This document shows positions 7,986-17,170 of a stretch of DNA of 64,000 nt, in pieces. How positions within the stretch are numbered: the first letter of the stretch is position 1; every line of letters begins with the position of its first letter. This DNA comes from Profundibacter sp033851955 (lineage in GTDB: Bacteria; Pseudomonadota; Alphaproteobacteria; Rhodobacterales; Rhodobacteraceae): the NCBI GenBank assembly GCA_033851955.1, contig JAWSVK010000020.1:62001-126000 (forward strand). The letters are read 5' to 3'. Under the pieces are notes generated by a model that was not told where the DNA came from, made no database searches, and was given only the letters and a program-made list of their open reading frames with translations. Position numbers and translations under genes: made by a program.

Positions 7986-9683
7986 ATGAGTATTAAAGCA
8001 ATCCTGATGGGTGCTGCCTGTGCCTTTGCTATTGCCCCGGCGGCGATGGCTGAGCGCGGTTCAGATGGCCACCTCAACATCATCTATTGGCAAGCGCCAT
8101 CGACGATGAACAACTACCTGTCCGGCGGCACCAAGGAAATGGATGCGGCCTCGATGGTGTTAGAACCACTGGCGCGTTACGACGAGACCGGCGCAATTGT
8201 GCCTTGGCTGGTGGACGAAGTGCCAACCGTTGCTAATGGTGGCGTGTCTGCCGATCTGAAAACCATCACATGGAAACTGACTGAGGGCATCACATGGTCC
8301 GACGGCACAGCCCTGACTTCGGCTGACGTGAAATTCAGCTGGGAATATTGCACGGATCCCGATGGCGGTTGCGCCAATTCCAACTACTACGAAGACGTGG
8401 TCAGTGTTGAGACACCAGACGCGCTGACGGCTGTTGTGACATTCGGGGTGCCAAAGCCATTCCCATACGGTCCCTTCGTTGGCGGCAACACCAACATCAT
8501 TCAAGCGGCCCAGTTTGCGGATTGCGTTGGCGCGAAAGCCCAAGAATGTACCGAAGCCAACTTTAACCCAATCGGCACTGGCCCGTTCATGGTTGATGAG
8601 TTCCGTCCAAATGACGTGATCACCTTCAAAGCCAACCCGAACTACCGTGACCCGAACAAACCTTCCTTTGCAACAGTGACCTTCAAAGGTGGCGGCGATG
8701 CAACGGCTGCCGGTCGTGCGGTTCTGGAAACAGGCGAATTTGACTACGCTTGGAACCTGCAACTGGCACCAGATGTTTTGGCCAACATGGAAGCCGCTGG
8801 CAAAGGCACAGTCGTTTCAGGCTATGGCTCCTCGGTTGAGCGGATCATGGTCAACCTGACTGATGTTCGCCCAGAAGCGGGTGATGCACGCGGCACAGTG
8901 GCCAGCCCACACCCGTTCCTAACAGACATCAAAGTACGTAAAGCGCTTTCAATGGCGATTGACCGTGCATTGCTGACTGAAATTGGCTACGGCGCAACGG
9001 GTAAACCAACCTGTAACGTGCTGCCAGCCCCTGCGATCTATGCCTCAACAGCGAATGATGCCTGCCTTGTGCAAGACATTGCTGGTGCCAACGCGCTGTT
9101 GGACGAAGCTGGTTACGCACGTGGTGGCGACGGTATCCGTGCCAAAGACGGCGTGAAACTGTCCGTTCTGTACCAAACATCCACAAACGCTGTGCGTCAG
9201 GATTACCAAGCGCTGGTGAAACAGTGGTGGGGCGAACTGGGTGTCGAAGTTGAACTTCGCAACATCTCGGCGTCTGTGTTCTTTGGCTCCGATCCCGGTT
9301 CCAACGATACATTCCAGAAGTTCTTTGCTGATGTAGAAATGTACACCAACAACTTCTCTGGCACGGACCCAGAATCCTACATGGCGGGTTGGAAATGTGA
9401 CCAAGCACCAACACCGGACAACCAATGGCAGGGCAACAACATGCCACGCTTCTGTACCGAAGCATATGACGCATTGGTTGCTGAAATGGCAGTCACAGGT
9501 GACATCGACAAACGTATCGCGCTGGCAAAAGCTATGAATGATGCGCTGATGCAGGACTATGTCATGCTGCCGATCACCCACCGTTCAGACGTTTCTGCCC
9601 GCTCCAACACATTGGAAGGCGTTCGCATGAACGTTTGGGACACAGAAACTTGGAACGTGGCGGACTGGTCACGGGCAAAGTAA
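7986..9683 (+). CDS. ABC transporter periplasmic solute-binding protein, family 5
   Basis: 565-residue periplasmic binding protein of the peptide/opine/nickel class (SBP family 5). A clean signal peptide, MSIKAILMGA then AFAIAPAAMA, is followed by ERGSDG. The mature part has the family landmarks LEPLARYDETG, ITWSDGTALTSADVKFSWE, NPIGTGPFMVDEF and IKVRKALSMAIDRALL. The open frame continues 92 codons upstream, but the ATG at 7986 has a strong ribosome site and begins the signal sequence. It leads a rightward operon with two permeases. A stem-loop in the 91-bp gap after it probably keeps the binding protein in excess of the membrane parts. Substrate unknown; oligopeptide-like compounds are most likely. 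Confidence 0.92.
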   Translation: MSIKAILMGAACAFAIAPAAMAERGSDGHLNIIYWQAPSTMNNYLSGGTKEMDAASMVLEPLARYDETGAIVPWLVDEVPTVANGGVSADLKTITWKLTEGITWSDGTALTSADVKFSWEYCTDPDGGCANSNYYEDVVSVETPDALTAVVTFGVPKPFPYGPFVGGNTNIIQAAQFADCVGAKAQECTEANFNPIGTGPFMVDEFRPNDVITFKANPNYRDPNKPSFATVTFKGGGDATAAGRAVLETGEFDYAWNLQLAPDVLANMEAAGKGTVVSGYGSSVERIMVNLTDVRPEAGDARGTVASPHPFLTDIKVRKALSMAIDRALLTEIGYGATGKPTCNVLPAPAIYASTANDACLVQDIAGANALLDEAGYARGGDGIRAKDGVKLSVLYQTSTNAVRQDYQALVKQWWGELGVEVELRNISASVFFGSDPGSNDTFQKFFADVEMYTNNFSGTDPESYMAGWKCDQAPTPDNQWQGNNMPRFCTEAYDALVAEMAVTGDIDKRIALAKAMNDALMQDYVMLPITHRSDVSARSNTLEGVRMNVWDTETWNVADWSRAK

Positions 9684-9699
9684 CCCACGCTTGACGATA

Positions 9700-9729
9700 T
9701 GCGGCCCCTTGTGCGAACACGGGGCCGCA
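9700..9729 (+). terminator. stem-loop between binding protein and permease genes
   Basis: Perfect inverted repeat TGCGGCCCC ... GGGGCCGCA with a smaller GTG-CGAA-CAC helix in the loop, 16 bp after the binding-protein stop and about 45 bp before the permease ATG. Only a short run of T follows. In binding-protein-dependent operons such hairpins commonly act as partial terminators or 3'-end stabilisers. Confidence 0.7.
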
Positions 9730-9774
9730 ATTTCATCCTTCCTCCGAATACTTAAGATATGAACTGAGACGCCG

Positions 9775-10782
9775 ATGCTGACCTTTACCATCAGACGCCT
9801 ACTGCTGGCCGTGCCGACGCTTTTGTTAATCTCTTTGGTGATTTTCCTGCTACTGAAATTGGCACCGGGCGACCCAATGGCCCAAGTGCCGCTGACAGTC
9901 CCCCCCGAAGTCAAAGAAAAGATGCGCGAAGCCTTGGGGCTCGGCGCGCCGATCCACGTTCAGTATTACAAATGGTTGGTGCAGATGTTCTGGATCGAGC
10001 CACAAGTGCTGATCGACAGCATGACCGGCAGCACTTTTGCCGAGGGCAAGCAGCGCGTCATCAGCTGGCAAACCCGCTCGCCGGTGATGGACATCGTGGT
10101 GCAGCGCATTCCGCAAACCCTGTGGGTGGTTGGCTTGGCCTATCTGGTTGGCGTTCTGATCGCGATCCCGATCGGTATCTATTCAGCCTACAAACAATAT
10201 TCGATCTTTGACCAAATCGGGACATTTGTTTCGATGATCGGCTTTTCAGTGCCGCCGTTCTTTTCGGGCGTGTTGATGATCGTGATCTTTTCGGTGACGT
10301 TGGGCTGGTTTCCGTCGATCTATGACACCACGCTGGTGGTCGATAGCTGGGAATCACTTGGCAAACAACTAAAGCAAATGATCATGCCTGTAATGGTGCT
10401 GGCGCTGCAAACCACGGCCCAAATCAGCCGCTTTATGCGCGCCTCGATGCTGGACAACCTGAACCAGGACTACGTGCGCACCGCACGGGCCAAAGGTCTG
10501 AGCGAGCAGGTCGTGGTGCTGGTGCATGTGTTGCGCAATTCGATGATCCCTGTAGTCACAGTGATTGCATTGGGCGTTCCGGCAATTTTCGGCGGCGCGA
10601 TCATTACCGAACAGGTGTTCAAAGTGAACGGCATCGGCCAATTGCTGATCACCGCCATTCAGGCCAATGATCTGCCGATGGTGCAAACCCTGACCTTTAT
10701 GTTCGCCGTTTTGATTGTGCTCTTCAACCTCATTGCCGACATCATGTATGGCATTCTTGACCCGAGGATCCGCTATGACTGA
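9775..10782 (+). CDS. ABC transporter permease, DppB/OppB type
   Basis: 335-residue inner-membrane permease. The N-terminus LTFTIRRLLLAVPTLLLISLVIFLLL is the usual first helix of this family; the EAA coupling loop is at DYVRTARAKGLSEQVVVLVHVLRNSMIP near residues 235-262, and the protein ends DIMYGILDPRIRYD. At least six membrane segments can be seen. It overlaps the next gene by 8 bp (ATGACTGA), implying coupled translation. It should pair with the following permease as a heterodimer for the family-5 binding protein. No ATPase gene is found nearby. Confidence 0.93.
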   Translation: MLTFTIRRLLLAVPTLLLISLVIFLLLKLAPGDPMAQVPLTVPPEVKEKMREALGLGAPIHVQYYKWLVQMFWIEPQVLIDSMTGSTFAEGKQRVISWQTRSPVMDIVVQRIPQTLWVVGLAYLVGVLIAIPIGIYSAYKQYSIFDQIGTFVSMIGFSVPPFFSGVLMIVIFSVTLGWFPSIYDTTLVVDSWESLGKQLKQMIMPVMVLALQTTAQISRFMRASMLDNLNQDYVRTARAKGLSEQVVVLVHVLRNSMIPVVTVIALGVPAIFGGAIITEQVFKVNGIGQLLITAIQANDLPMVQTLTFMFAVLIVLFNLIADIMYGILDPRIRYD

Positions 10783-11698
10783 TTCAGCCCAATCCACAGC
10801 TGCACCACGTTCCCAATGGTGGGACGTTTGGCATCAATTCAAAAGCCACCGCGGCGCGATGATCAGTGCTGTGATCTTTATTACCATTTTGTTGGTTGTA
10901 TTGTTTGGCCCTACTATTTGGGGGATTGACCCAAATTATATTGAGCCTGACGCACGTAAAATGCTCAAATTACGCAATCAAGGCCCGTCGCTCGCACACC
11001 CATTTGGCACAGACCAGGTTAGCCGCGATGTTTTTGCGCGGATTTTGGCAGGCGGCCAAATTTCTATCGCTGTGGGGCTGACAGCTATGTTGTTGTCCCT
11101 GTTCCTAGGCACCCTTGTCGGCGTTTCTGCGGGGTATTTCAAACGGCTTGATGGTCTGTTGATGCGGCTAACCGATCTGTTTCTTGCCCTTCCCTTGTTG
11201 CCGCTGTTGCTGGTGATGGTGATGCTGTTTCGCGAACCGCTCAGTGCCGCCTTTGGCACTGAAACCGGTATTTTCATCCTGATGGTTTCGGCCATCGGCA
11301 TCACCAGCTGGATGCCCACCGCACGGATTGTGCGCGGCGATGTGCTGGCGCTAAAAGAACGCGAATTCATCCTGTCGGCCCGTTCCATCGGCACCACGCC
11401 ATTCAAAATGATCATGCGCCATATCCTGCCCAACGTGTTGTCTCCGATCATGGTGTCGGCCACCTTGGGCATCGCCAATGCGATCATCACCGAAAGTGCG
11501 CTGTCCTTCCTTGGCCTTGGCTTCCCACCGGATTTCCCGACATGGGGCCGCCTGCTGTTTGACGCCACCGATTTCCTACAGCTTTACCCTGAACGCGTCA
11601 TTTGGCCAGGTCTGGCGATTTCGCTGACGGTGCTGTCGGTCAACTACATCGGTGACGGGTTGCGCGACGCACTGGACCCACGCATCCGCGGACGCTAG
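10775..11698 (+). CDS. ABC transporter permease, DppC/OppC type
   Basis: 307-residue permease, partner of the DppB-like protein. Seen: N-terminal cytoplasmic arm then first helix, HPFGTDQVSRDVFARILAGG, the EAA loop REFILSARSIGTTPFKMIMR with HILPN after it, and the ending YIGDGLRDALDPRIRGR. The ATG at 10775 overlaps the upstream stop; the frame is open further upstream inside dppB, but this start gives the normal family N-terminus. Six bases after its stop begins a second, divergent protein of the same type that lacks the EAA loop. Confidence 0.93.
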   Translation: MTDSAQSTAAPRSQWWDVWHQFKSHRGAMISAVIFITILLVVLFGPTIWGIDPNYIEPDARKMLKLRNQGPSLAHPFGTDQVSRDVFARILAGGQISIAVGLTAMLLSLFLGTLVGVSAGYFKRLDGLLMRLTDLFLALPLLPLLLVMVMLFREPLSAAFGTETGIFILMVSAIGITSWMPTARIVRGDVLALKEREFILSARSIGTTPFKMIMRHILPNVLSPIMVSATLGIANAIITESALSFLGLGFPPDFPTWGRLLFDATDFLQLYPERVIWPGLAISLTVLSVNYIGDGLRDALDPRIRGR

Positions 11699-11703
11699 CC
11701 CCC

Positions 11704-12651
11704 ATGCATCTGCGCATTGGATTAGCCTTGTTGCTGCCGGTTTTGATGCTGGCAGTGCTTGGCCCGATTCTGTTGATTGACCCTCAATACAGCGATCTAT
11801 TCAATCTAAATGTGCCGCCCTTTGCGGATTGGGTGCATTCGCTGGGCACCGACGTATCGGGGCGTGACACCCTCGCCCGCCTTGCGCATGGTTTGCGCCT
11901 AACACTTCTCACAGGCATGTTGGCGCTGCTGGTAGCACAGGCTATCGGCGGCTTACTTGGGTTTGCGATATTGGCCAAACAGCCTAATTTCGCACCAATC
12001 ATCGTCAAAACCAAATCCCAAATCATGGCCCTGCTTTGGATTGTTACGATGTCTATTTTTCTATTTGCGACGCTCACGGATGGAACGGACACGCTTGAAT
12101 GGACATTAGGGCTAATCACCCATCTAATTGTCTTTGGTGCTGCCATCTTGCTGTTGGTTTTGCGCAAAAAGGCATTCCTCTTACCCGAAGTGCCAGAACG
12201 GACCCGTTGGACCGGAATGGGATGGCGTGTCATTCGCCTTTTGCTCGCCACTCCTATACTCACGGCTTGCATCATGCTCGTAACGCTAAGGCAAGATCCG
12301 ATATATGAAATGGTCCCAATCACCTTATACATCGGCACTTCAATTGGGCTGGTCATCGCCCCTTTCACCCTGCGCACAACTCTGGCAGCAGGACAAACGA
12401 GCAGCATCCCCCAAGCGATAGGCCTTGGACTGTTCTCGGCTCTGGCATGGGCACTGCTCGCCTCTAGCTTTCTTAGTTTAATCGGAATGGGGCAATCCTC
12501 ATTCAACGCTGATTTGGGGCGTTTGATGATGAATGATCTGCCTAATCCAACGGTCCCGCTGGTGGCCCTATTTACACTGATCATAACCATTGCTGGCCTT
12601 GTTCTAACGGGCGACGGGATCAGTCTGGCCAACACCAAACGCAATCCCTAG
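11704..12651 (+). CDS. DppC-derived membrane protein lacking the EAA loop
   Basis: 315-residue membrane protein. Its N-terminus (HSLGTDVSGRDTLARLAHGL, residues about 46-65) and C-terminus (SSFLSLIGMG ... VPLVALFTLIITIAGLVLTGDG) clearly match DppC permeases, but the middle, residues about 90-230, is unlike any permease I know. Where the EAA coupling loop should sit there is only TLAAGQTSSIPQAIGLGLF, with no E-A-A or G-x9-LP pattern. It therefore probably cannot engage an ABC ATPase. It is in frame throughout, six bases behind the real DppC gene, so expressed with it. It may be an accessory or regulatory subunit, or a decaying duplicate. Similarity is seen by eye; the role is unknown. Confidence 0.7.
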   Translation: MHLRIGLALLLPVLMLAVLGPILLIDPQYSDLFNLNVPPFADWVHSLGTDVSGRDTLARLAHGLRLTLLTGMLALLVAQAIGGLLGFAILAKQPNFAPIIVKTKSQIMALLWIVTMSIFLFATLTDGTDTLEWTLGLITHLIVFGAAILLLVLRKKAFLLPEVPERTRWTGMGWRVIRLLLATPILTACIMLVTLRQDPIYEMVPITLYIGTSIGLVIAPFTLRTTLAAGQTSSIPQAIGLGLFSALAWALLASSFLSLIGMGQSSFNADLGRLMMNDLPNPTVPLVALFTLIITIAGLVLTGDGISLANTKRNP

Positions 12652-12740
12652 CCCCAAAGCACCTACTGCGATTACGTTTATGTCCCAATGTTTTGGAGTT
12701 TCACTAGACCGACGGGAACGTGGGCGATATCCTGCCCCTT

Positions 12741-14180
12741 ATGAAAAAGATTCTTACCGCCCTGACCCTCGGCTGCCTACTCGGCCACCCAGCCCAAGCC
12801 GCCCCGATGGAATACCGTTACGGCTATGATGTGTTTGCCAAAAGCCAAGGCACGCTGGACGCATTCCAATCCATCACGGCCTTTCGTGAAATCAGCCCCG
12901 GCTTGCACTTTGGCCAAACACTTTACTCCGCCGCTGCAGGCGATGCGGGCGGGCTGTTTGTCGGCGGGTTTGAGCTGGCCAAGCGCTGGAAGATTGGCAA
13001 CAAAACCGAACTTGAGCTTGGTGGTTTTATTGGCGGCGGCGGTGGGGCTGCGCTGGTGGGGGGCGACGGGTTGATGACGCGGGCCCATATCGGGTTGCGG
13101 CGGCATCTGTTTGGCAATGTCAGTGGTTCTTTGGGTCTATCTTACATTAACATTTCGGGCGCACCAATCTCGACCCCTGCGCTCAGCTTTGGGATATCGC
13201 GCAACACCAATGCCGCCTATTTGGGCGGCCACGTCGATCGTGGTGTCACAGATGGTCGGGTGCTGCGCGCCGTCAAACCTTTGGTCAAACAGTTTCACCC
13301 CAGCGGCAATCGAACCCGCAGCGGCCGGGCGCTTGGCACCATGTCCTTGGTTGGGTTTGAGGCAACTTTTGCTGCCTCACCGGAGGCCCGTAACGAGACC
13401 TTTATTCAAACCTCGGGTGCCGTGGCTGGCGATGGCGAGGGCTATGCAGATTTCCAAGTCGGGTATCGTTGGAAAACCTCGGCGACTGGCTTGCGCGCCT
13501 TTGCCGAAGTGGCGGCTGGATTTGGCGGTGGTGGCGATGTCGACACCGGCGGTGGTTTTATCGCGACCCTAGGGGCTGGCGTTGCGGTTCCGGTGCTGCG
13601 CGGGCTAGATCTGGAGTTTGGCGCACAGGCCACCACGGCACTGGACGGAGATTTGACAGCAATCGTGCCCTATGTGCGCACGTCGCTCACCTTTGGGCGC
13701 AAGAACCGCCCCTATCAAAACCCGCGTCATTGGCAGTTGAGCATGGGGGTCACCATGCAATCCCCTAACACGGGGTATCGTAAACCCGGTGTGAGCGCGA
13801 CGGCATCCCCTATGTTGATCGAGAGTTCGGCGGATTTGTTCATTGGAAAGCACCTGTATCTGACCGGAAACGCGCAAACCGTTGCCGGCGGACATGCCGG
13901 CGGCTATGCGATTGGCCTGATGGGGTTGGGGTACGAGCTGCCGATCAATGAGCGCTGGACCGTTTCGGTGGAAGGCATGCTGGGGGCCGCGGGCGGCGGT
14001 GGCATCCAGACCAATGGCGGCTTGGTTGTTGCCGGTAAAGTCGAGCTGGATTATGCCATCAATGACAAGTTGGCAATTTCCGCAGGAATCGGTCAAATGC
14101 GGACCCTGCGAGGCACGGGGGGCGCAAAGCCGGTGACCTTTCACCTGGGGCTGAAAACGCGCTTTACCACGTTCCACTGA
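12741..14180 (+). CDS. exported glycine-rich protein with three beta repeats
   Basis: 479-residue protein with a Sec signal peptide (MKKILTALTLGCLLGHPAQA). The mature protein alternates hydrophobic and polar residues in beta-strand fashion and carries three similar segments, each with a GGGG turn near residues 98, 262 and 417 followed by GG and then an LxLG/LEFG/ISAG strand. This suggests an outer-membrane barrel or a surface beta-solenoid. A GTG start 21 bases earlier is possible, but ATG at 12741 begins the signal sequence. No enzymatic motif was recognised. It lies 89 bp behind the permease-like gene in the same direction and could belong to that transport locus. Function unassigned. Confidence 0.7.
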   Translation: MKKILTALTLGCLLGHPAQAAPMEYRYGYDVFAKSQGTLDAFQSITAFREISPGLHFGQTLYSAAAGDAGGLFVGGFELAKRWKIGNKTELELGGFIGGGGGAALVGGDGLMTRAHIGLRRHLFGNVSGSLGLSYINISGAPISTPALSFGISRNTNAAYLGGHVDRGVTDGRVLRAVKPLVKQFHPSGNRTRSGRALGTMSLVGFEATFAASPEARNETFIQTSGAVAGDGEGYADFQVGYRWKTSATGLRAFAEVAAGFGGGGDVDTGGGFIATLGAGVAVPVLRGLDLEFGAQATTALDGDLTAIVPYVRTSLTFGRKNRPYQNPRHWQLSMGVTMQSPNTGYRKPGVSATASPMLIESSADLFIGKHLYLTGNAQTVAGGHAGGYAIGLMGLGYELPINERWTVSVEGMLGAAGGGGIQTNGGLVVAGKVELDYAINDKLAISAGIGQMRTLRGTGGAKPVTFHLGLKTRFTTFH

Positions 14181-14189
14181 TCTCGCCGC

Positions 14190-14216
14190 TCATCAAGCCT
14201 GACGGCTTTCTTCGCT
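14190..14216 (-). repeat. dispersed hairpin repeat B, copy 1
   Basis: Read on the minus strand: GCGAAGAAAGCCGTCAGGCTTGATGAGCG, with stem AAGCC/GGCTT (14195-14199 with 14204-14208). It directly follows the stop of the DUF3422 gene. Copies 2 and 3 are at about 31953-31977 and 57722-57748, all just behind minus-strand genes. Probably a bidirectional 3'-end element. Confidence 0.6.
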
Positions 14217-15497
14217 TTAGTGCGCCTTGCGGATCCGTCGCACGATCAACCAGACCGCCAGCAACACCACCGGCGTCGCAAAAGATGTCAGCATCGGTTT
14301 GTCCAGCCCAGCGGCTTTGGCAAAGGGATACGCCCCGTAAGTCACCAGATTGACCGCGTAATAGCTGATCGCCACCACTGACAACCCTTCAACCGTGCGC
14401 TGCAATCGCAACTGCAAATCAGCCCGTTTATCCATGCTTTCCAACAGCGCCTGATTTTGCGCAGACCGCTCCACCTCGACCCGCGTGCGCAACAAATCCG
14501 CAGCCCGCATCACCCGATCCGACATCGACACCAACTGCTCCTCAGCCGAACGCAGTGTGCGCATAGCAGGACCGAACCGCCGTGACATGAATTCTGATAT
14601 TGTTTGCCGGCCGCCCAGACGCTCTTCTCGCAGCGCCGCAATGCGTTCATTGGCGATCGCCTCATAGGCCCGCGCCGCCGAAAACCTGAAACTGGACCGT
14701 GCCATCTGATCCTCTAATCCCGCTGAGATACCCAACAAGTCGCTCAAAACCTCTTCTTCTGAACGCTTAGAGCCTTTGATATCCCCAACCACTTCTGAGA
14801 CCTGCACATCAACTTTGGCAAGTTTCTTAGACAGCGCGCGGGCTTTGGGCAAACCCAGCATCGACATCGCCTTATAGGTTTCGATTTCGCACAGGTGTTG
14901 CACCGTACGCCCAATGCGCCGCGCCCCTGTGCCCTCTTTCACAAAGACCAAGAACCGCAAATGCCCCGCACTATCAATCCGAAAATCCCCCGCCACAATC
15001 GCAGAGCGATCCAGCGTGTATGAGGCGGCAATGCTTTCAGCGACAAAGCTGCCCTTGATACGTGTCTCGATCTGTTTGGCGGTCTTGGGCAGTTGGTCCA
15101 CTTGGATCATTGCCGAGGTCAGCCGCTTGCCCGGGATCTGCGCCAGCCAATCAGCCGGAAAGGCCTCAAAGGCGGCAGGGTCAAACAAACGCGCCGGCAC
15201 CCCATCGACAAACAATGTATAGGTGACAAATTCACTGTGCATTTGCCACTGCAATTGATACGCACCCAGATCGCAAAAGAAATGCGTGGCGTCGGGGGGC
15301 GGATGAGCGGCCCCGAAACGGTCCAGTAAATCCAGCAAATGGGCGCGGTCCAAACCTCGGTCCCGATTGGCGGCATCAATTGGGTCTTTGATCGCCAAAT
15401 ACACCGCATGACATTGCGCAGTCAGCGCTGGAAAGGGCCGCGAGTGCAACTCGTTGACCATTTGGTAACGCAGCGGGTGGTCTTGAAATTCGCTCAT
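14217..15497 (-). CDS. DUF3422 family membrane-anchored protein
   Basis: 426-residue protein of the DUF3422 family. The N-terminus DHPLRYQMVNELHSRPFP is a strongly conserved signature; the central part is a soluble domain with helical, coiled-coil-like stretches (residues about 240-360), and the C-terminus has two membrane helices (VAISYYAVNLVTYGAYPF and TSFATPVVLLAVWLIV) then a basic tail. The ATG at 15497 is preceded by GAGG at proper spacing; a TTG three codons upstream was not chosen. Biochemical function is not established for this family, to my knowledge. It stands alone, convergent with the beta-repeat protein across repeat B. Confidence 0.85.
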   Translation of the reverse strand: MSEFQDHPLRYQMVNELHSRPFPALTAQCHAVYLAIKDPIDAANRDRGLDRAHLLDLLDRFGAAHPPPDATHFFCDLGAYQLQWQMHSEFVTYTLFVDGVPARLFDPAAFEAFPADWLAQIPGKRLTSAMIQVDQLPKTAKQIETRIKGSFVAESIAASYTLDRSAIVAGDFRIDSAGHLRFLVFVKEGTGARRIGRTVQHLCEIETYKAMSMLGLPKARALSKKLAKVDVQVSEVVGDIKGSKRSEEEVLSDLLGISAGLEDQMARSSFRFSAARAYEAIANERIAALREERLGGRQTISEFMSRRFGPAMRTLRSAEEQLVSMSDRVMRAADLLRTRVEVERSAQNQALLESMDKRADLQLRLQRTVEGLSVVAISYYAVNLVTYGAYPFAKAAGLDKPMLTSFATPVVLLAVWLIVRRIRKAH

Positions 15498-15650
15498 TGG
15501 CCTCAACCTCTATGCTTTTGAAAGCAACCTAGCGCAATAAAATGATGTGTAAACCACGTATTTTGGCACACCGTTGCATACATATTGCGTACTATCCATC
15601 ACCCGCCAGATGAAGCCAATCTGTTTTGTTTTCAAATCTCTATCGCCCGC

Positions 15651-15686
15651 AAAAAGCCCCCGTGAACATCGTCACGAGGGCCTTTT
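15651..15686 (-). terminator. intrinsic terminator of pntAB
   Basis: On the minus strand, stem GCCCTCGTGA ... TCACGGGGGC followed by TTTTT, about 30 bp beyond the pntB stop. A long stem plus U-tract is the standard Rho-independent form. Confidence 0.85.
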
Positions 15687-15714
15687 GTACGACATTGCGC
15701 TTAGAAACCTGCCG

Positions 15715-17157
15715 TCATTCGATCAGCGCCAAAAGCTTGTTCAGGCTGTCCTTGGCATCTCCATAGAACATGCGGGTGTTCTCTTTGAAAAACAGCGGGT
15801 TTTCGATACCCGAATACCCCGTGCCCTGCCCGCGTTTGGACACGAACACCTGCTTGGCTTTCCAACATTCCAGCACCGGCATACCGGCGATTGGCGAGTT
15901 GGGATCATCCTGCGCCGCCGGATTGACGATGTCATTGGAGCCAATAACAATCGCCACATCCGTGTCAGGGAAATCATCGTTGATCTCGTCCATTTCCAAC
16001 ACGATATCATAAGGCACACGCGCCTCGGCCAGCAAAACATTCATGTGGCCCGGCAAACGACCCGCCACCGGATGAATAGCGAAACGCACGTTTTTACCTT
16101 GGTCGCGCAGACGCTTGACCAGTTCAGACACCGCTTGTTGGGCTTGCGCCACCGCCATGCCATACCCAGGTATGATCACCACACTGTCAGCGTCGTTCAA
16201 GGCCGCAGCCACACCGTCGGCCTCGATGGCCACTTGCTCGCCCTCGACCTCCATTTGTGGGCCAGTGGTGCCGCCAAAGCCGCCCAAAATAACCGAGACA
16301 AACGAGCGGTTCATCGCCTTACACATGATGTAGGACAGGATCGCCCCAGAGGAGCCAACCAGCGCCCCAACCACGATCAACAAATCATTGCCAAGGCTAA
16401 AGCCAATCGCCGCCGCGGCCCAACCGGAATAACTGTTCAGCATCGATACAACGACAGGCATGTCAGCCCCACCAATGCCCATGATCAAATGATAGCCAAT
16501 GAACAGGGCTGCCAACATCATCAAGAACAGTGGGAAAAACCCGCCGGTGTTGAAATACCAAACCAATGCGATCAACGACAGAGCCGCTGCGCCAGCGTTC
16601 AACATATGTCCACCGGGCAGTTTTTCAGCCGTGGTTTTGACTTTGCCTGCCAGTTTACCATAGGCAACAATAGAGCCGGTAAATGTGATTGCCCCGATAA
16701 AGACGCCTAGGAACAGCTCGACCCGCAGAATGCTGATTTCAACAGATGTTTTATGGGCAACCAGCGCCGTAAAGCTGCCGAATGTTTCGGCGTCAATGCC
16801 CGCAGCACCAGATAGGCCGTTGACATATACGATGGTGAAATGCGCATTTAGCCCAATGAAAACAGCCGCCAAGCCAACCAGCGAATGCATCGCGGCCACC
16901 AGTTCGGGCATCTGTGTCATCTTCACTTTGTTGGCCAATTGCCAACCAATCGCCGCCCCGCCACTGATCAACACCAGCGACAAGAACCACTTGCCAGAGC
17001 CTGGCCCAATCAGCGTGGCAACCACCGCCAGCGCCATGCCAGCAATGCCATACCAAACCGCGCGCTTGGCGCTTTCTTGGCCGGACAACCCACCTAAGGA
17101 AAGAATGAAGAGAACCGCTGCGACCACATAAGCCGCTGTTGTAAAACCGAAATCCAT
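15715..17157 (-). CDS. pntB: NAD(P) transhydrogenase subunit beta
   Basis: 480-residue subunit of the proton-translocating transhydrogenase, which uses the proton gradient to move hydride from NADH to NADP+. The N-terminal two thirds is membrane domain dII with about nine helices; the C-terminal third is the NADP-binding domain dIII, with VVIIPGYGMAVAQAQ, RFAIHPVAGRLPGHMNVLLAEA and VIVIGSNDIVNPAA, all hallmark sequences. It starts 13 bp behind pntA and ends at a strong terminator. Cytoplasmic membrane, heteromer with PntA. It supplies NADPH for biosynthesis. Identification is firm. Confidence 0.97.
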   Translation of the reverse strand: MDFGFTTAAYVVAAVLFILSLGGLSGQESAKRAVWYGIAGMALAVVATLIGPGSGKWFLSLVLISGGAAIGWQLANKVKMTQMPELVAAMHSLVGLAAVFIGLNAHFTIVYVNGLSGAAGIDAETFGSFTALVAHKTSVEISILRVELFLGVFIGAITFTGSIVAYGKLAGKVKTTAEKLPGGHMLNAGAAALSLIALVWYFNTGGFFPLFLMMLAALFIGYHLIMGIGGADMPVVVSMLNSYSGWAAAAIGFSLGNDLLIVVGALVGSSGAILSYIMCKAMNRSFVSVILGGFGGTTGPQMEVEGEQVAIEADGVAAALNDADSVVIIPGYGMAVAQAQQAVSELVKRLRDQGKNVRFAIHPVAGRLPGHMNVLLAEARVPYDIVLEMDEINDDFPDTDVAIVIGSNDIVNPAAQDDPNSPIAGMPVLECWKAKQVFVSKRGQGTGYSGIENPLFFKENTRMFYGDAKDSLNKLLALIE

Positions 17158-17170
17158 GTCTTTGTTCCCC

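Noticed and set aside
15574..16710. 378-codon plus-strand open frame
   Set aside because: Antisense to pntB and its terminator; rich in His, Arg and Gln as expected of a shadow.
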